NCBI GenBank assembly: GCA_947372225.1
Contig: CANBSV010000025.1
Location: forward strand, 1 to 27,519
Length of the DNA: 27,519 nucleotides
Direction of reading: 5' to 3'
Origin: Burkholderiales bacterium
GTDB lineage: Bacteria > Pseudomonadota > Gammaproteobacteria > Burkholderiales > Burkholderiaceae_C
Shown: positions 7,444 to 14,392 of the stretch, in pieces
How the letters are laid out: each line of letters starts with the position of its first letter
Position numbering within the stretch: position 1 is the first letter of the stretch
Program-made: the position numbers and the translations under genes
Notes under the pieces: generated by a model
What the model saw: only the letters and a program-made list of their open reading frames with translations
Database searches by the model: none
What the model was told of the DNA's origin: nothing

Positions 7444-9720
7444 ATGCCTTCATCCTCTGATTTGCCCGTGGCGACCCCGTTGCCCGCCACGCCCGCCGCC
7501 GCGGCCCCCCCACGCATCAACCTGCCCAACCCGCGCCACGCGCAGCGGTTGCCGCCGCACATCGGCAAGACCCAGTTCGAGCGCGTGCGGCAGGCGGCCT
7601 ACCGGCTGCCTCAGGTGGTCAAGCCGGGCGACTTCATCGCCGAGCGCAGCGCCGGTTTCGAGGAACACCTCGACCGCCTGGGCTACGTGCTGCTGCAAAA
7701 AGCGGTGTCGGGCGCGCGGCCGAGCCGCTGGATCGCGCCCGATCTGTTCGACGTGGCGCTGGCGCACATCGAGGTGGTGGGCGATGGCCCCACCGTTCGC
7801 CCGCTCATGCTCGAGCGCACCGCCACGCTCGAGGCGCACGGCGTGTCGCGCCACGCCGGCGTGTGGACGCGGCTCATCAGCCACGGCCTGACCCTGTCCG
7901 AGCCGGGCTGGCGCGTGCCGGTGCTGTTCCATGTGCCGGTGGACGCGCAGCCGGTGTGGGACTTCTATCGCACCGGGGACGTCGCCGCGCTGGGCGCTGC
8001 ACTGGGCACGCCGCTGCCGTATCCGCAGGCCGCCGAACTGGTCGCGCACCTCGAATTGATGCTCGATCGCAGCCGCGCCCACAACCCGCGCCACCTCGAG
8101 TCGCTGCTGCCGCGATTGCAGTCCGAATGCGCCACGCCGCAGGCGCTGCCCGAGCTCAGGGCCTCGCTCACCCGCGCGCAGGAGCGCTGGGAGCACCGCG
8201 TCACCGAGCTCGACACCATCGAGGGCCTCAACACCGAGCTGGCCTTTCAGGGCTACCCCGACACCTTCGAAAAGGCGCGCCGCCTGCAGCGCAGCGTCAC
8301 GCTGTATGTGGGCCCGCCCAACAGCGGCAAGACGCACGCCGCCTTCGAGCGGCTCGCCCAAGCGCACAACGGTGCGTACCTCGCGCCGCTGCGGCTGCTC
8401 GCACTCGAAGGGCGCGACCGGCTGGTCGGGCGCGGCGTGCCGTGTTCGCTGCTGACCGGCGAAGAAAACGTGCCAGCGCCCGACTCGCGCGTGGTGTCGA
8501 GCACCATCGAGATGGTGGGCACCAACAAGCCCATCGACGTGGCCGTGATCGACGAGGCGCAGATGATCTTCGACGGTTCGCGCGGTTGGGCCTGGACGCA
8601 GGCGATCGTGGCGGTGCCTGCCAACGAGGTGATCATCATCTGCTCGGCCTACGCCGTGCCGGCGATCGAGAACCTGCTCGGCCTGTGCGGCGAGCGCTGC
8701 ACCGTGCGCCACTTCGAGCGCAAGCAGCACGTCGAATTGCTCGCGCAGCCCGTGCCGATCTCGGCGCTCAAGCTCGGCGACGCGGTGGTTGCTTTCAGCC
8801 GGCGCGATGTGCTCATGCTGCGCGACCAGATCGCCGCCAGCGGCCACCCCGTGTCGGTGATCTACGGCGCGCTGCCGCCCGAAGTGCGCCGCCGCGAGGC
8901 CGAGCGTTTCGCGACCGGCGAGTCGCACATCCTGGTGGCCACCGACGCCATCGGCATGGGGCTGAACCTGCCGATCCGCCGCGTGTTGTTCAGCACCATG
9001 ACCAAGTTCGACGGCCAGGGCGACCGCACGCTCGAGGAATCCGAGGTGCACCAGATCGCCGGGCGCGCCGGGCGTTACGGCATCCACGAAGAAGGCTTCG
9101 TCGGTGTGCTCAAGGAAGCCGAACCCACGGCCGCGCGCACGCTCAAGGACCTGCTGCCGCGCACGCCGCGCGCACCGCACGACTTCAAGGCGCCGGTCGC
9201 TCCCAACGGCTGGCACGTCGACACCATTGCCTCGCGGCTGCACAAGACCAAGCTGCGCGAGGTGCTGGGCGTGTTCATGGAGCAGCTCAAGCTCGACGAC
9301 GCGCACTTCGCGGTGGCCGAGCTCGACCAGATGCTCGATCTGGCCGATCAACTCGACAAGTGCGCCGCCGCTCTGTCGCTCAAGGAGCGGTTCACCTACG
9401 CGCAAGCGCCGGTGGACACCCGCACCGAAAACCAGGTTCAGGCGTTCCTGGGCTGGGCGTCGAGCCACGCGCTCACCGGCCAGGCGGGCACGCCGTGGTT
9501 CCTGAGCGATGTCGACGGCCACAGTCGCCTCGACCGCATGGAGCAAGCCCTGCGCGCGTGCACGTTGTGGCTGTGGCTGGATCTGCGATTCCCCGGAGCC
9601 TACGGCCACCTCGATGAGGTGATCGAACTGCGCAGCCAGCTCAACGACGGCATCGAACGCCAGCTCAAGGGCAAGCGCCCGCTGGCGCAGGTGAGGAGCC
9701 GGCAGCAGCAAAGGCGCTGA
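7444..9720 (+). CDS. SUV3-like DExH-box RNA helicase
   Basis: A 758-residue superfamily 2 helicase similar to the mitochondrial degradosome helicase SUV3 (SUPV3L1), which unwinds RNA for exonuclease decay. Motif I is GPPNSGKT (290-297), close to the GPTNSGKT type of SUV3; motif II is DEAQ (370-373); motif VI is QIAGRAGRYG (537-546). A long N-terminal region of about 285 residues precedes the helicase core, and the C-terminal part after about 600 carries the helical SUV3-type extension ending in a basic tail (RSRQQQRR). ATG 7444 is preferred over the earlier in-frame start at 7372, whose 24 extra residues look like translated intergenic DNA. No exonuclease gene lies next to it. An RNA-decay role is inferred from family. 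A small perfect hairpin (9711-9726) brackets the stop codon. Confidence 0.88.
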   Translation: MPSSSDLPVATPLPATPAAAAPPRINLPNPRHAQRLPPHIGKTQFERVRQAAYRLPQVVKPGDFIAERSAGFEEHLDRLGYVLLQKAVSGARPSRWIAPDLFDVALAHIEVVGDGPTVRPLMLERTATLEAHGVSRHAGVWTRLISHGLTLSEPGWRVPVLFHVPVDAQPVWDFYRTGDVAALGAALGTPLPYPQAAELVAHLELMLDRSRAHNPRHLESLLPRLQSECATPQALPELRASLTRAQERWEHRVTELDTIEGLNTELAFQGYPDTFEKARRLQRSVTLYVGPPNSGKTHAAFERLAQAHNGAYLAPLRLLALEGRDRLVGRGVPCSLLTGEENVPAPDSRVVSSTIEMVGTNKPIDVAVIDEAQMIFDGSRGWAWTQAIVAVPANEVIIICSAYAVPAIENLLGLCGERCTVRHFERKQHVELLAQPVPISALKLGDAVVAFSRRDVLMLRDQIAASGHPVSVIYGALPPEVRRREAERFATGESHILVATDAIGMGLNLPIRRVLFSTMTKFDGQGDRTLEESEVHQIAGRAGRYGIHEEGFVGVLKEAEPTAARTLKDLLPRTPRAPHDFKAPVAPNGWHVDTIASRLHKTKLREVLGVFMEQLKLDDAHFAVAELDQMLDLADQLDKCAAALSLKERFTYAQAPVDTRTENQVQAFLGWASSHALTGQAGTPWFLSDVDGHSRLDRMEQALRACTLWLWLDLRFPGAYGHLDEVIELRSQLNDGIERQLKGKRPLAQVRSRQQQRR

Positions 9721-10016
9721 CGCCTTCGCGGCTTTGGCGCGGGGGGGGGGGGCGGGCGGGCGGCGGGCAGGCTCATCACGGGACGACCGAGCGCAGGGGC
9801 ACGACAGGCCGGCGCCCTCATGCCGCCCAACGCGCAGAAATCGGGCGCCAGCCTGTCGCGCCCCTGTGCCGACGTGGGTGGTGCTTGCCGACTCGAGGGC
9901 CATGTCTGCCGGACTGCTGTACCAAGCGGCGCCCGGCGCCGCCACGCCGCGGACCTCGCAAGCCCTCTCGAGCGCTCATCCAGGATCTGGCCCCGCGGTC
10001 ACGAGCCCGTCATCTA
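9721..10016. other. intergenic region between helicase and arsenic operon
   Basis: About 300 bases with no supported gene. It holds the CGCCTT arm of a 6-bp hairpin around the helicase stop (AAGGCG-CTGA-CGCCTT, 9711-9726), a G-rich tract (9741-9767), and GC-rich short palindromes around 9925-9955. No clear -35/-10 pair for the arsenic operon was found, although its promoter must lie here or overlap the operator. Confidence 0.45.
9741..9767 (+). repeat. 12-G homopolymer and G-triplet cluster
   Basis: Twelve consecutive G residues at 9741-9752 are followed by GGG runs at 9754-9756, 9758-9760 and 9765-9767 separated by single C or CGGC. The arrangement satisfies the usual four-run pattern for a G-quadruplex on the plus strand and is also a typical slippage-prone tract. 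It lies 20 bases after the helicase stop codon and outside any gene. Confidence 0.7.
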
Positions 10017-10034
10017 TTTCCATAAAAATGGAAA
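10017..10034. promoter_or_regulatory. palindromic ArsR-type operator overlapping the arsR ribosome-binding region
   Basis: TTTCCAT-AAAA-ATGGAAA is a perfect 7-bp inverted repeat with a 4-base AT spacer, standing out in GC-rich DNA. It ends one base before the arsR start codon at 10036, so the right arm includes the only Shine-Dalgarno-like sequence (GGAAAG). A dimeric winged-helix repressor bound here would block transcription initiation or elongation of its own operon. The assignment as the ArsR site is inference from position and symmetry. Confidence 0.65.
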
Positions 10035-10035
10035 G

Positions 10036-10374
10036 ATGGAAGAAAAGACCGCCGTCACCGCGCTGGCCGCTTTGGCCCAGCCCATGCGATTGCGTGTGTT
10101 CCGCGCTCTGGTGGGTGCGGCGCCGCTGGGGCTGACGCCAGGGGCCTTGTCGGCCACGTTGGGTGTGCCGGCGTCGACCCTGTCGTTCCACCTGAGGGAG
10201 TTGCTGCATTCGCAGCTGGTGACCCAGGAGCGCAGCGGACGCAGCCTGATCTACCGCCCGCAGCTCCATCACATGAATGCGCTGCTCGAGTACCTCACCG
10301 CGCACTGCTGCCAGGGCGAGCCCTGCGAGCTCGGCGCGGCGCGGGGCTCATCCTCCAACTGCTTCAACTGCTGA
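10036..10374 (+). CDS. arsR: ArsR-family arsenic-responsive repressor
   Basis: A 112-residue winged-helix repressor expected to bind the operon operator and release it when trivalent arsenic binds. The recognition helix is seen in ASTLSFHLREL (46-56), and the wing in TQERSGRSLIYR. Cysteines cluster at the C-terminus: Cys91-Cys92, Cys97, then Cys109 and Cys112. The CC-x4-C arrangement near residue 91 resembles the C-terminal As(III) site described for the Acidithiobacillus ferrooxidans ArsR rather than the ELCVCDL-type site in the DNA-binding helix of plasmid R773 ArsR. ATG 10036 is used because upstream in-frame sequence is intergenic in character and the palindrome lies immediately before it. 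It is followed after 16 bases by the arsenate reductase gene. Confidence 0.92.
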   Translation: MEEKTAVTALAALAQPMRLRVFRALVGAAPLGLTPGALSATLGVPASTLSFHLRELLHSQLVTQERSGRSLIYRPQLHHMNALLEYLTAHCCQGEPCELGAARGSSSNCFNC

Positions 10375-10390
10375 AACGCCCGCTGTCCTC

Positions 10391-10930
10391 ATGAACAACG
10401 ACTTTGTCCACGTGCTCATCCTGTGCACCCACAACTCGGCGCGCAGCGTGCTGGCCGAGGGCATGCTCAACCACTGGGCGCAGCGGCTGGGCCGGCCGGT
10501 GCGCGCGCACAGTGCGGGCAGCGCGCCGGGCGGGCGCGTCAACCCGTTCGCGTTGCAGGCGCTGAGTGGCGTGGGCATCGCCACGAGCGGGTTTCGCAGC
10601 AAGAGCTGGGATGAATTCACCGGTGCCGGCGCACCGCCGCTGTCGGTGGTGATCACCGTGTGCGACAGCGCCGCGGCCGAGGCCTGCCCGGTGTTCTTCG
10701 GCGGCGCCACGCAGCCGATCAAGACCCACTGGGGCTACCCCGATCCGTCGAATGCCGAGGGTGGCGATGACGCAAAGCGCCGCGCCTTTGAACTGACCCG
10801 CCAGGCCATCGGCTACCGCATGCTGCAGTTGCTCGAGTTGCTGCATTCGCTCGGAGGTGCCTGTGGTGTTGCCGACCCCGCCGCGCGTGCCGAGCTGCAA
10901 CGCGCGCTCGATCTGATCGGGCGCAGCTGA
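10391..10930 (+). CDS. arsC: arsenate reductase, low-molecular-weight phosphatase fold
   Basis: A 179-residue cytoplasmic enzyme reducing arsenate to arsenite. The phosphatase-type loop CTHNSARS (Cys12 to Arg18, C-x5-R) holds the nucleophilic cysteine and oxyanion pocket. Asp118 in GYPDPS is the expected general acid. Cys91 and Cys99 (VCDSAAAEACPVF) are placed like the resolving pair of the thioredoxin-linked plasmid pI258 ArsC (Cys82/Cys89), but one residue further apart, so a disulfide-relay mechanism is likely rather than proven. ATG 10391 starts 16 bases after arsR, and TGA 10928-10930 overlaps the start of the aquaporin gene, indicating one transcript and translational coupling. Its product arsenite would feed the downstream channel. 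Confidence 0.9.
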   Translation: MNNDFVHVLILCTHNSARSVLAEGMLNHWAQRLGRPVRAHSAGSAPGGRVNPFALQALSGVGIATSGFRSKSWDEFTGAGAPPLSVVITVCDSAAAEACPVFFGGATQPIKTHWGYPDPSNAEGGDDAKRRAFELTRQAIGYRMLQLLELLHSLGGACGVADPAARAELQRALDLIGRS

Positions 10931-11601
10931 TGGGTGCGCTCACCACACGGCGTGTGTTCGCCGAGGCGCTGGGCACCGCGCTGCTGCTGGCCATCGTGAT
11001 CGGCTCGGGCATCATGGCCGAGCGCCTGGCCGGTGGCAATGTCGCGGTGGCCCTGCTGGCCAACACGCTGGCCACGGTGGGCGGGCTGTACATCCTGATC
11101 GAGGTGTTCGGACCTGTCAGTGGCGCCCACTTCAACCCGGCCGTGAGCGCGGTCATGGCGTTTCGCGGCGACTTGGCGTGGGCGCTGCTGTTGCCCTACA
11201 TCGTGGCGCAGCTGGCGGGGTCGGTGCTCGGCGCCTGGCTCGCGCACGCCATGTTCGACCTGCCCATCTGGCAGTTCTCGACCCATGTGCGCAGCGGCAC
11301 CGGGCAGTGGATCGCCGAGGCGGTGGCCACGGCCGGGTTGCTGCTGGTGATCCTGCGCGCGCCGCCGGCACGGGTGGCGGCGATGGTGGCGTGCTACATC
11401 GGAGCGGCCTACTGGTTCACCGCCTCCACCTCGTTCGCCAATCCGGCCGCCGCATTCGGGCGCATGTTCTCCAACAGCTTTGCGGGCATCGAGCCGGCCA
11501 GCGTGCCGGGGTTCGTGCTCGCGCAATGTGCCGGTGCGGCGATCGGCGTGGCCATTCATCACCTGCTGGGCGCTGGCACGGACTCCCGTGACGCCGCCTG
11601 A
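10930..11601 (+). CDS. MIP-family channel, AqpS-like arsenite exit channel
   Basis: A 223-residue six-helix major intrinsic protein. Both hemichannel NPA motifs are present: HFNPAV (Asn69-Ala71) and FANPAAAFGRMF (Asn171-Ala173). The residue after the second NPA is Ala rather than the Arg of the water-selective filter, which would leave a wider, neutral pore suited to uncharged solutes such as arsenous acid. A similar substitution is known in Sinorhizobium meliloti AqpS, which sits in an ars operon and lets internally produced arsenite flow out. The start overlaps the arsenate reductase stop (TGATG). No arsB or acr3 pump gene is present, so passive efflux after reduction is the likely detoxification route. 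The substrate is inferred from context. Confidence 0.88.
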   Translation: MGALTTRRVFAEALGTALLLAIVIGSGIMAERLAGGNVAVALLANTLATVGGLYILIEVFGPVSGAHFNPAVSAVMAFRGDLAWALLLPYIVAQLAGSVLGAWLAHAMFDLPIWQFSTHVRSGTGQWIAEAVATAGLLLVILRAPPARVAAMVACYIGAAYWFTASTSFANPAAAFGRMFSNSFAGIEPASVPGFVLAQCAGAAIGVAIHHLLGAGTDSRDAA

Positions 11602-11613
11602 CGGCAGCGGGTT

Positions 11614-11634
11614 CAGCCGCCGAACCAGCGGCTG
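11614..11634. terminator. candidate hairpin after the arsenic operon
   Basis: CAGCCGC and GCGGCTG form a perfect 7-bp inverted repeat around a 7-base loop, 12 bases after the aquaporin stop. No T-run follows, so intrinsic termination is uncertain. Confidence 0.35.
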
Positions 11635-11776
11635 CGGAAGATGAAGAACACCGCACCCAGGATGCACAGACCCGCCCTCAGGTAGCCTAGCTTGAGCGGC
11701 TCCGCATGGCGGTGAGGACAGCGACGGGGTTCGCCCCACCGGGGCCGCCGCGGATGCCGTGGGTGGCCTGTCGATA

Positions 11777-13825
11777 ATGCCCCGCATGCTGCAGCCAAAG
11801 CCCAACACCGTCGCGTGCCTCTTTTCCAGGGAACCCCGCGGGTCGGGCACTTCGCCGCACCGGTGCAGCGCAGGGTGGCTGGCGCTTGCGCTGGCGGTGT
11901 GGCTGGCCTGTCCGGGCGCGGTGCGCGCCGGTGATGCCAGTGCCGATCTGACCGCCCTGAGCCTGGAGCAACTGCTCGAGACCCCCATCCTCGGTGCGTC
12001 CAAATACGAGCAAAAGCCCGGCGACGTGGCCGCTGCCGTGCAGGTGATTTCGCGGCAGGACATCAAGACTTTCGGCTGGCGCACGCTGGGCGATGCCTTG
12101 GCCAGCCTGCCCGGCGTGCACACCACCTACGACCGCCAGTACCAGTACCTGGGCACGCGCGGCTTCGGGTTGCCAGGCGACCAGACTGCGCGGGTGCTGA
12201 TCATGGTCAATGGCAACCGCATCAACGACCCGGTGTACGACAGCGCTCCGGTCGGTCACAACTTTCCGCTCGACCTGGACCTGATCGAGCGCATCGAATT
12301 CATCCCCGGCCCCGGCGGTGCGGTGTATGGCCAGAACGCGATGTTCGGCGTGGTCAACGTGATCACGCGCACCGGTGCCAGCCTCAACGGTGCCGAGGTG
12401 TCGGTGAGCTACCAGCACCCCAACACCTCTCGCACGGGTCGGGCGAGCTTTGGCAAGTTGCTCGACAACGGTGTTGACGTGCTGGTGTCGATCTCGGGCC
12501 TGAGCGCCAATGGCAAGGACCGCTTCTACGACTTCGGTTCGAGCGGCATATCCGGCGTGGCGGCCGGGCTCGACACGGAGCGCGATCAGGAGTTCTTCGC
12601 CCGCGTGTCGCGCGGCGCCTGGTCCGCCGAGGTCGTGCAGGGTGACCGCTCCAAGCGCGATCCGACCGCCGCCTACTTCAGCGACCCGCTGGTGCGCACC
12701 CGGCCCTACCGCGATCGCTACGAGAACGGTCAGCTGCAGTACCAGGACCGTTACGCCGACGGCACGCTGCAGGTGTCCGGGCGATTGTTCGCGGGCCGCT
12801 ACCGGTTCGACGCGCAATACAGCTACGGCACGCTGGTGTCGGAGCCGTCGCGGGCCGAGTGGTACGGCACCGAGTGGCACGTGGTGTCCACGGCCGTGGC
12901 CGGCCACACACTGATGGCCGGCGTGGAGGCGCAGGACAACGTCACGGTGCGCCAGTCGGTGCTCGACCTCGCGCAGCCGGCCAACGATGTCCGCATTGAC
13001 AGCTCCGGCTACCGCGTTGGCGTGTTCGTCCAGGACGAGTGGCGGCTGATCGACACGCTGAGCGCCACGCTGGGTCTGCGCGTCGATCACAACAACTTCA
13101 CCGGCACGCGCGGCAGCCCGCGCGCCGGGCTGATCTGGCAGGCCACGCCGGCCACCACGATGAAGCTGCTGTACGGCCAGGCGCACCGCGCGCCCAATGC
13201 CTTTGAGCGTGACTACAGCGACACCACCTCGCAGGCCTCCAACCGATCGTTGCGCGGCGAAACCGTCGAGGCTTGGGAGGCGGTGCTCGACCACCGCTTC
13301 GACCCTGAACTGGCCGTGCGGGCTTCGCTCTACCACTGGTCCACGCAAGACCTCATCACGCTGGGCACCGAGCCCGGCGGGCTGTCGCAGTACCAGTCCG
13401 GGGGCTCCTTCCGCTCGCAGGGGCTCGAGCTGTCGGCCGACAAGGTGTGGGCGTCGGGCGCCCGGCTGCGCGCCAGCGTGTCGCTGCAAGACGTGGACAA
13501 CCCGCGCGGCGGGCGGCTGCCCAACTCGCCGCAGGTGTTGGGCAAGCTGAACCTGTCGGCGCCGCTGGCCTGGGGCTGGCAGGCGGGCTACGAGTTGCAG
13601 TACGACAGCAAGCGCATGAGCCTGGCCGGCAGCGACCTCGGCGGCTACGCGGTGTCCAACCTCACGCTGGGCACGGTGAAGCTGGTCGACGGGGTGGAGC
13701 TGTGGCTGGGTGTCTACAACCTGTTCGACCGGCGCTTTGCCCACCCCGGCTCCGAGATCAACTGGCAAAACGCGCTCGAGCAGGATGGCCGCAGCGCCAG
13801 CGCCAAGCTCGTGGTGAGGTTCTGA
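11777..13825 (+). CDS. TonB-dependent outer-membrane receptor
   Basis: A receptor of about 682 residues that would bring a ligand across the outer membrane using TonB energy. The signal peptide lies at about 35-57 (WLALALAVWLACPGAVRA), after an unusually long basic lead, so a later start is possible; ATG 11777 and ATG 11786 are both plausible. The plug domain follows, with LEQLLETPILGASKYEQ as a candidate TonB-box region, VLIMVNGNRINDPV and the RIEFIPGPGGAVYGQNAMFGV motif typical of TonB receptor plugs. The remainder is a beta-barrel with alternating aromatic strands ending in a terminal Phe (LVVRF), the usual barrel-assembly signal. Six bases separate it from the YfiR-like gene. Receptors in this context form a distinct group paired with YfiR and signalling proteins; the ligand cannot be predicted. 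Confidence 0.9.
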   Translation: MPRMLQPKPNTVACLFSREPRGSGTSPHRCSAGWLALALAVWLACPGAVRAGDASADLTALSLEQLLETPILGASKYEQKPGDVAAAVQVISRQDIKTFGWRTLGDALASLPGVHTTYDRQYQYLGTRGFGLPGDQTARVLIMVNGNRINDPVYDSAPVGHNFPLDLDLIERIEFIPGPGGAVYGQNAMFGVVNVITRTGASLNGAEVSVSYQHPNTSRTGRASFGKLLDNGVDVLVSISGLSANGKDRFYDFGSSGISGVAAGLDTERDQEFFARVSRGAWSAEVVQGDRSKRDPTAAYFSDPLVRTRPYRDRYENGQLQYQDRYADGTLQVSGRLFAGRYRFDAQYSYGTLVSEPSRAEWYGTEWHVVSTAVAGHTLMAGVEAQDNVTVRQSVLDLAQPANDVRIDSSGYRVGVFVQDEWRLIDTLSATLGLRVDHNNFTGTRGSPRAGLIWQATPATTMKLLYGQAHRAPNAFERDYSDTTSQASNRSLRGETVEAWEAVLDHRFDPELAVRASLYHWSTQDLITLGTEPGGLSQYQSGGSFRSQGLELSADKVWASGARLRASVSLQDVDNPRGGRLPNSPQVLGKLNLSAPLAWGWQAGYELQYDSKRMSLAGSDLGGYAVSNLTLGTVKLVDGVELWLGVYNLFDRRFAHPGSEINWQNALEQDGRSASAKLVVRF

Positions 13826-13831
13826 GGCACC

Positions 13832-14392
13832 ATGGGCCAGCGGTTGCTCCCGGGGTTCGATGCGGTCGGCGAGCGGCGCCGGCTGCTCGGTGTCGTGGCG
13901 CTGCTGGCCTTGCTGTGGTGCGCGCCCAGCGCGCGCGCCCAGGAGTTCCCCGAGTACCGCCTGAAGACGGCGTTCCTGTTCAACTTCATGACCTACACCG
14001 AATGGCCGGCCGAGGTGGGTGCCACGCTCCACCTGTGCATCTACGGGGCTGACCCCTTCGGTCGTGAAGTCGACTCGCTGCAAGGCAAGGCCGTTGGCAG
14101 CCGCAGCGTCGTGGTGCTGCGCCGCACGGCGGGCGAGTCGCTCGACGCTTGTCAGGTCGTTTTCATCTCGGCGGCTGCCGTCGACACGCTGCCGCGGGTG
14201 CTCGCCGGCTTGCGCGACCGGGCGGTGCTGACCGTGGCCGACAGCGCTGGCGCGGCGCGTCAGGGCGTGGCGCTCAACATGAACGTGCAGCACGGCCGGG
14301 TCAGCTTTGAGGCCAATCTGCCCGCAGCGCGCAGCGCCCGGGTCAACCTCAGCTCCAAGCTGCTCCGTCTGGCCACCGAGGTGATCCAGTGA
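13832..14392 (+). CDS. YfiR-family (DUF4154) periplasmic protein
   Basis: A 186-residue exported protein with a signal peptide ending in ALLWCAPSARA-QE (about residue 36). The mature start EYRLKTAFLFNFMTYTEWP closely follows the family pattern of an early KAAFLYNFAKFTEWP-like segment. LHLCIYGADPFG and LDACQVVFIS carry two cysteines that may pair, and the C-terminal part VNLSSKLLRLATEV is also family-like. YfiR of Pseudomonas is a periplasmic protein that inhibits a membrane diguanylate cyclase; here the partner is more likely the hybrid kinase encoded immediately downstream, because the stop and the kinase GTG start overlap (GTGA at 14389). A role as periplasmic input for the kinase is inference. 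Confidence 0.87.
   Translation: MGQRLLPGFDAVGERRRLLGVVALLALLWCAPSARAQEFPEYRLKTAFLFNFMTYTEWPAEVGATLHLCIYGADPFGREVDSLQGKAVGSRSVVVLRRTAGESLDACQVVFISAAAVDTLPRVLAGLRDRAVLTVADSAGAARQGVALNMNVQHGRVSFEANLPAARSARVNLSSKLLRLATEVIQ

Noticed and set aside
7450..9945. 831-codon open frame opposite the SUV3-like helicase gene
   Set aside because: Same compositional shadow; the plus strand has all helicase motifs.
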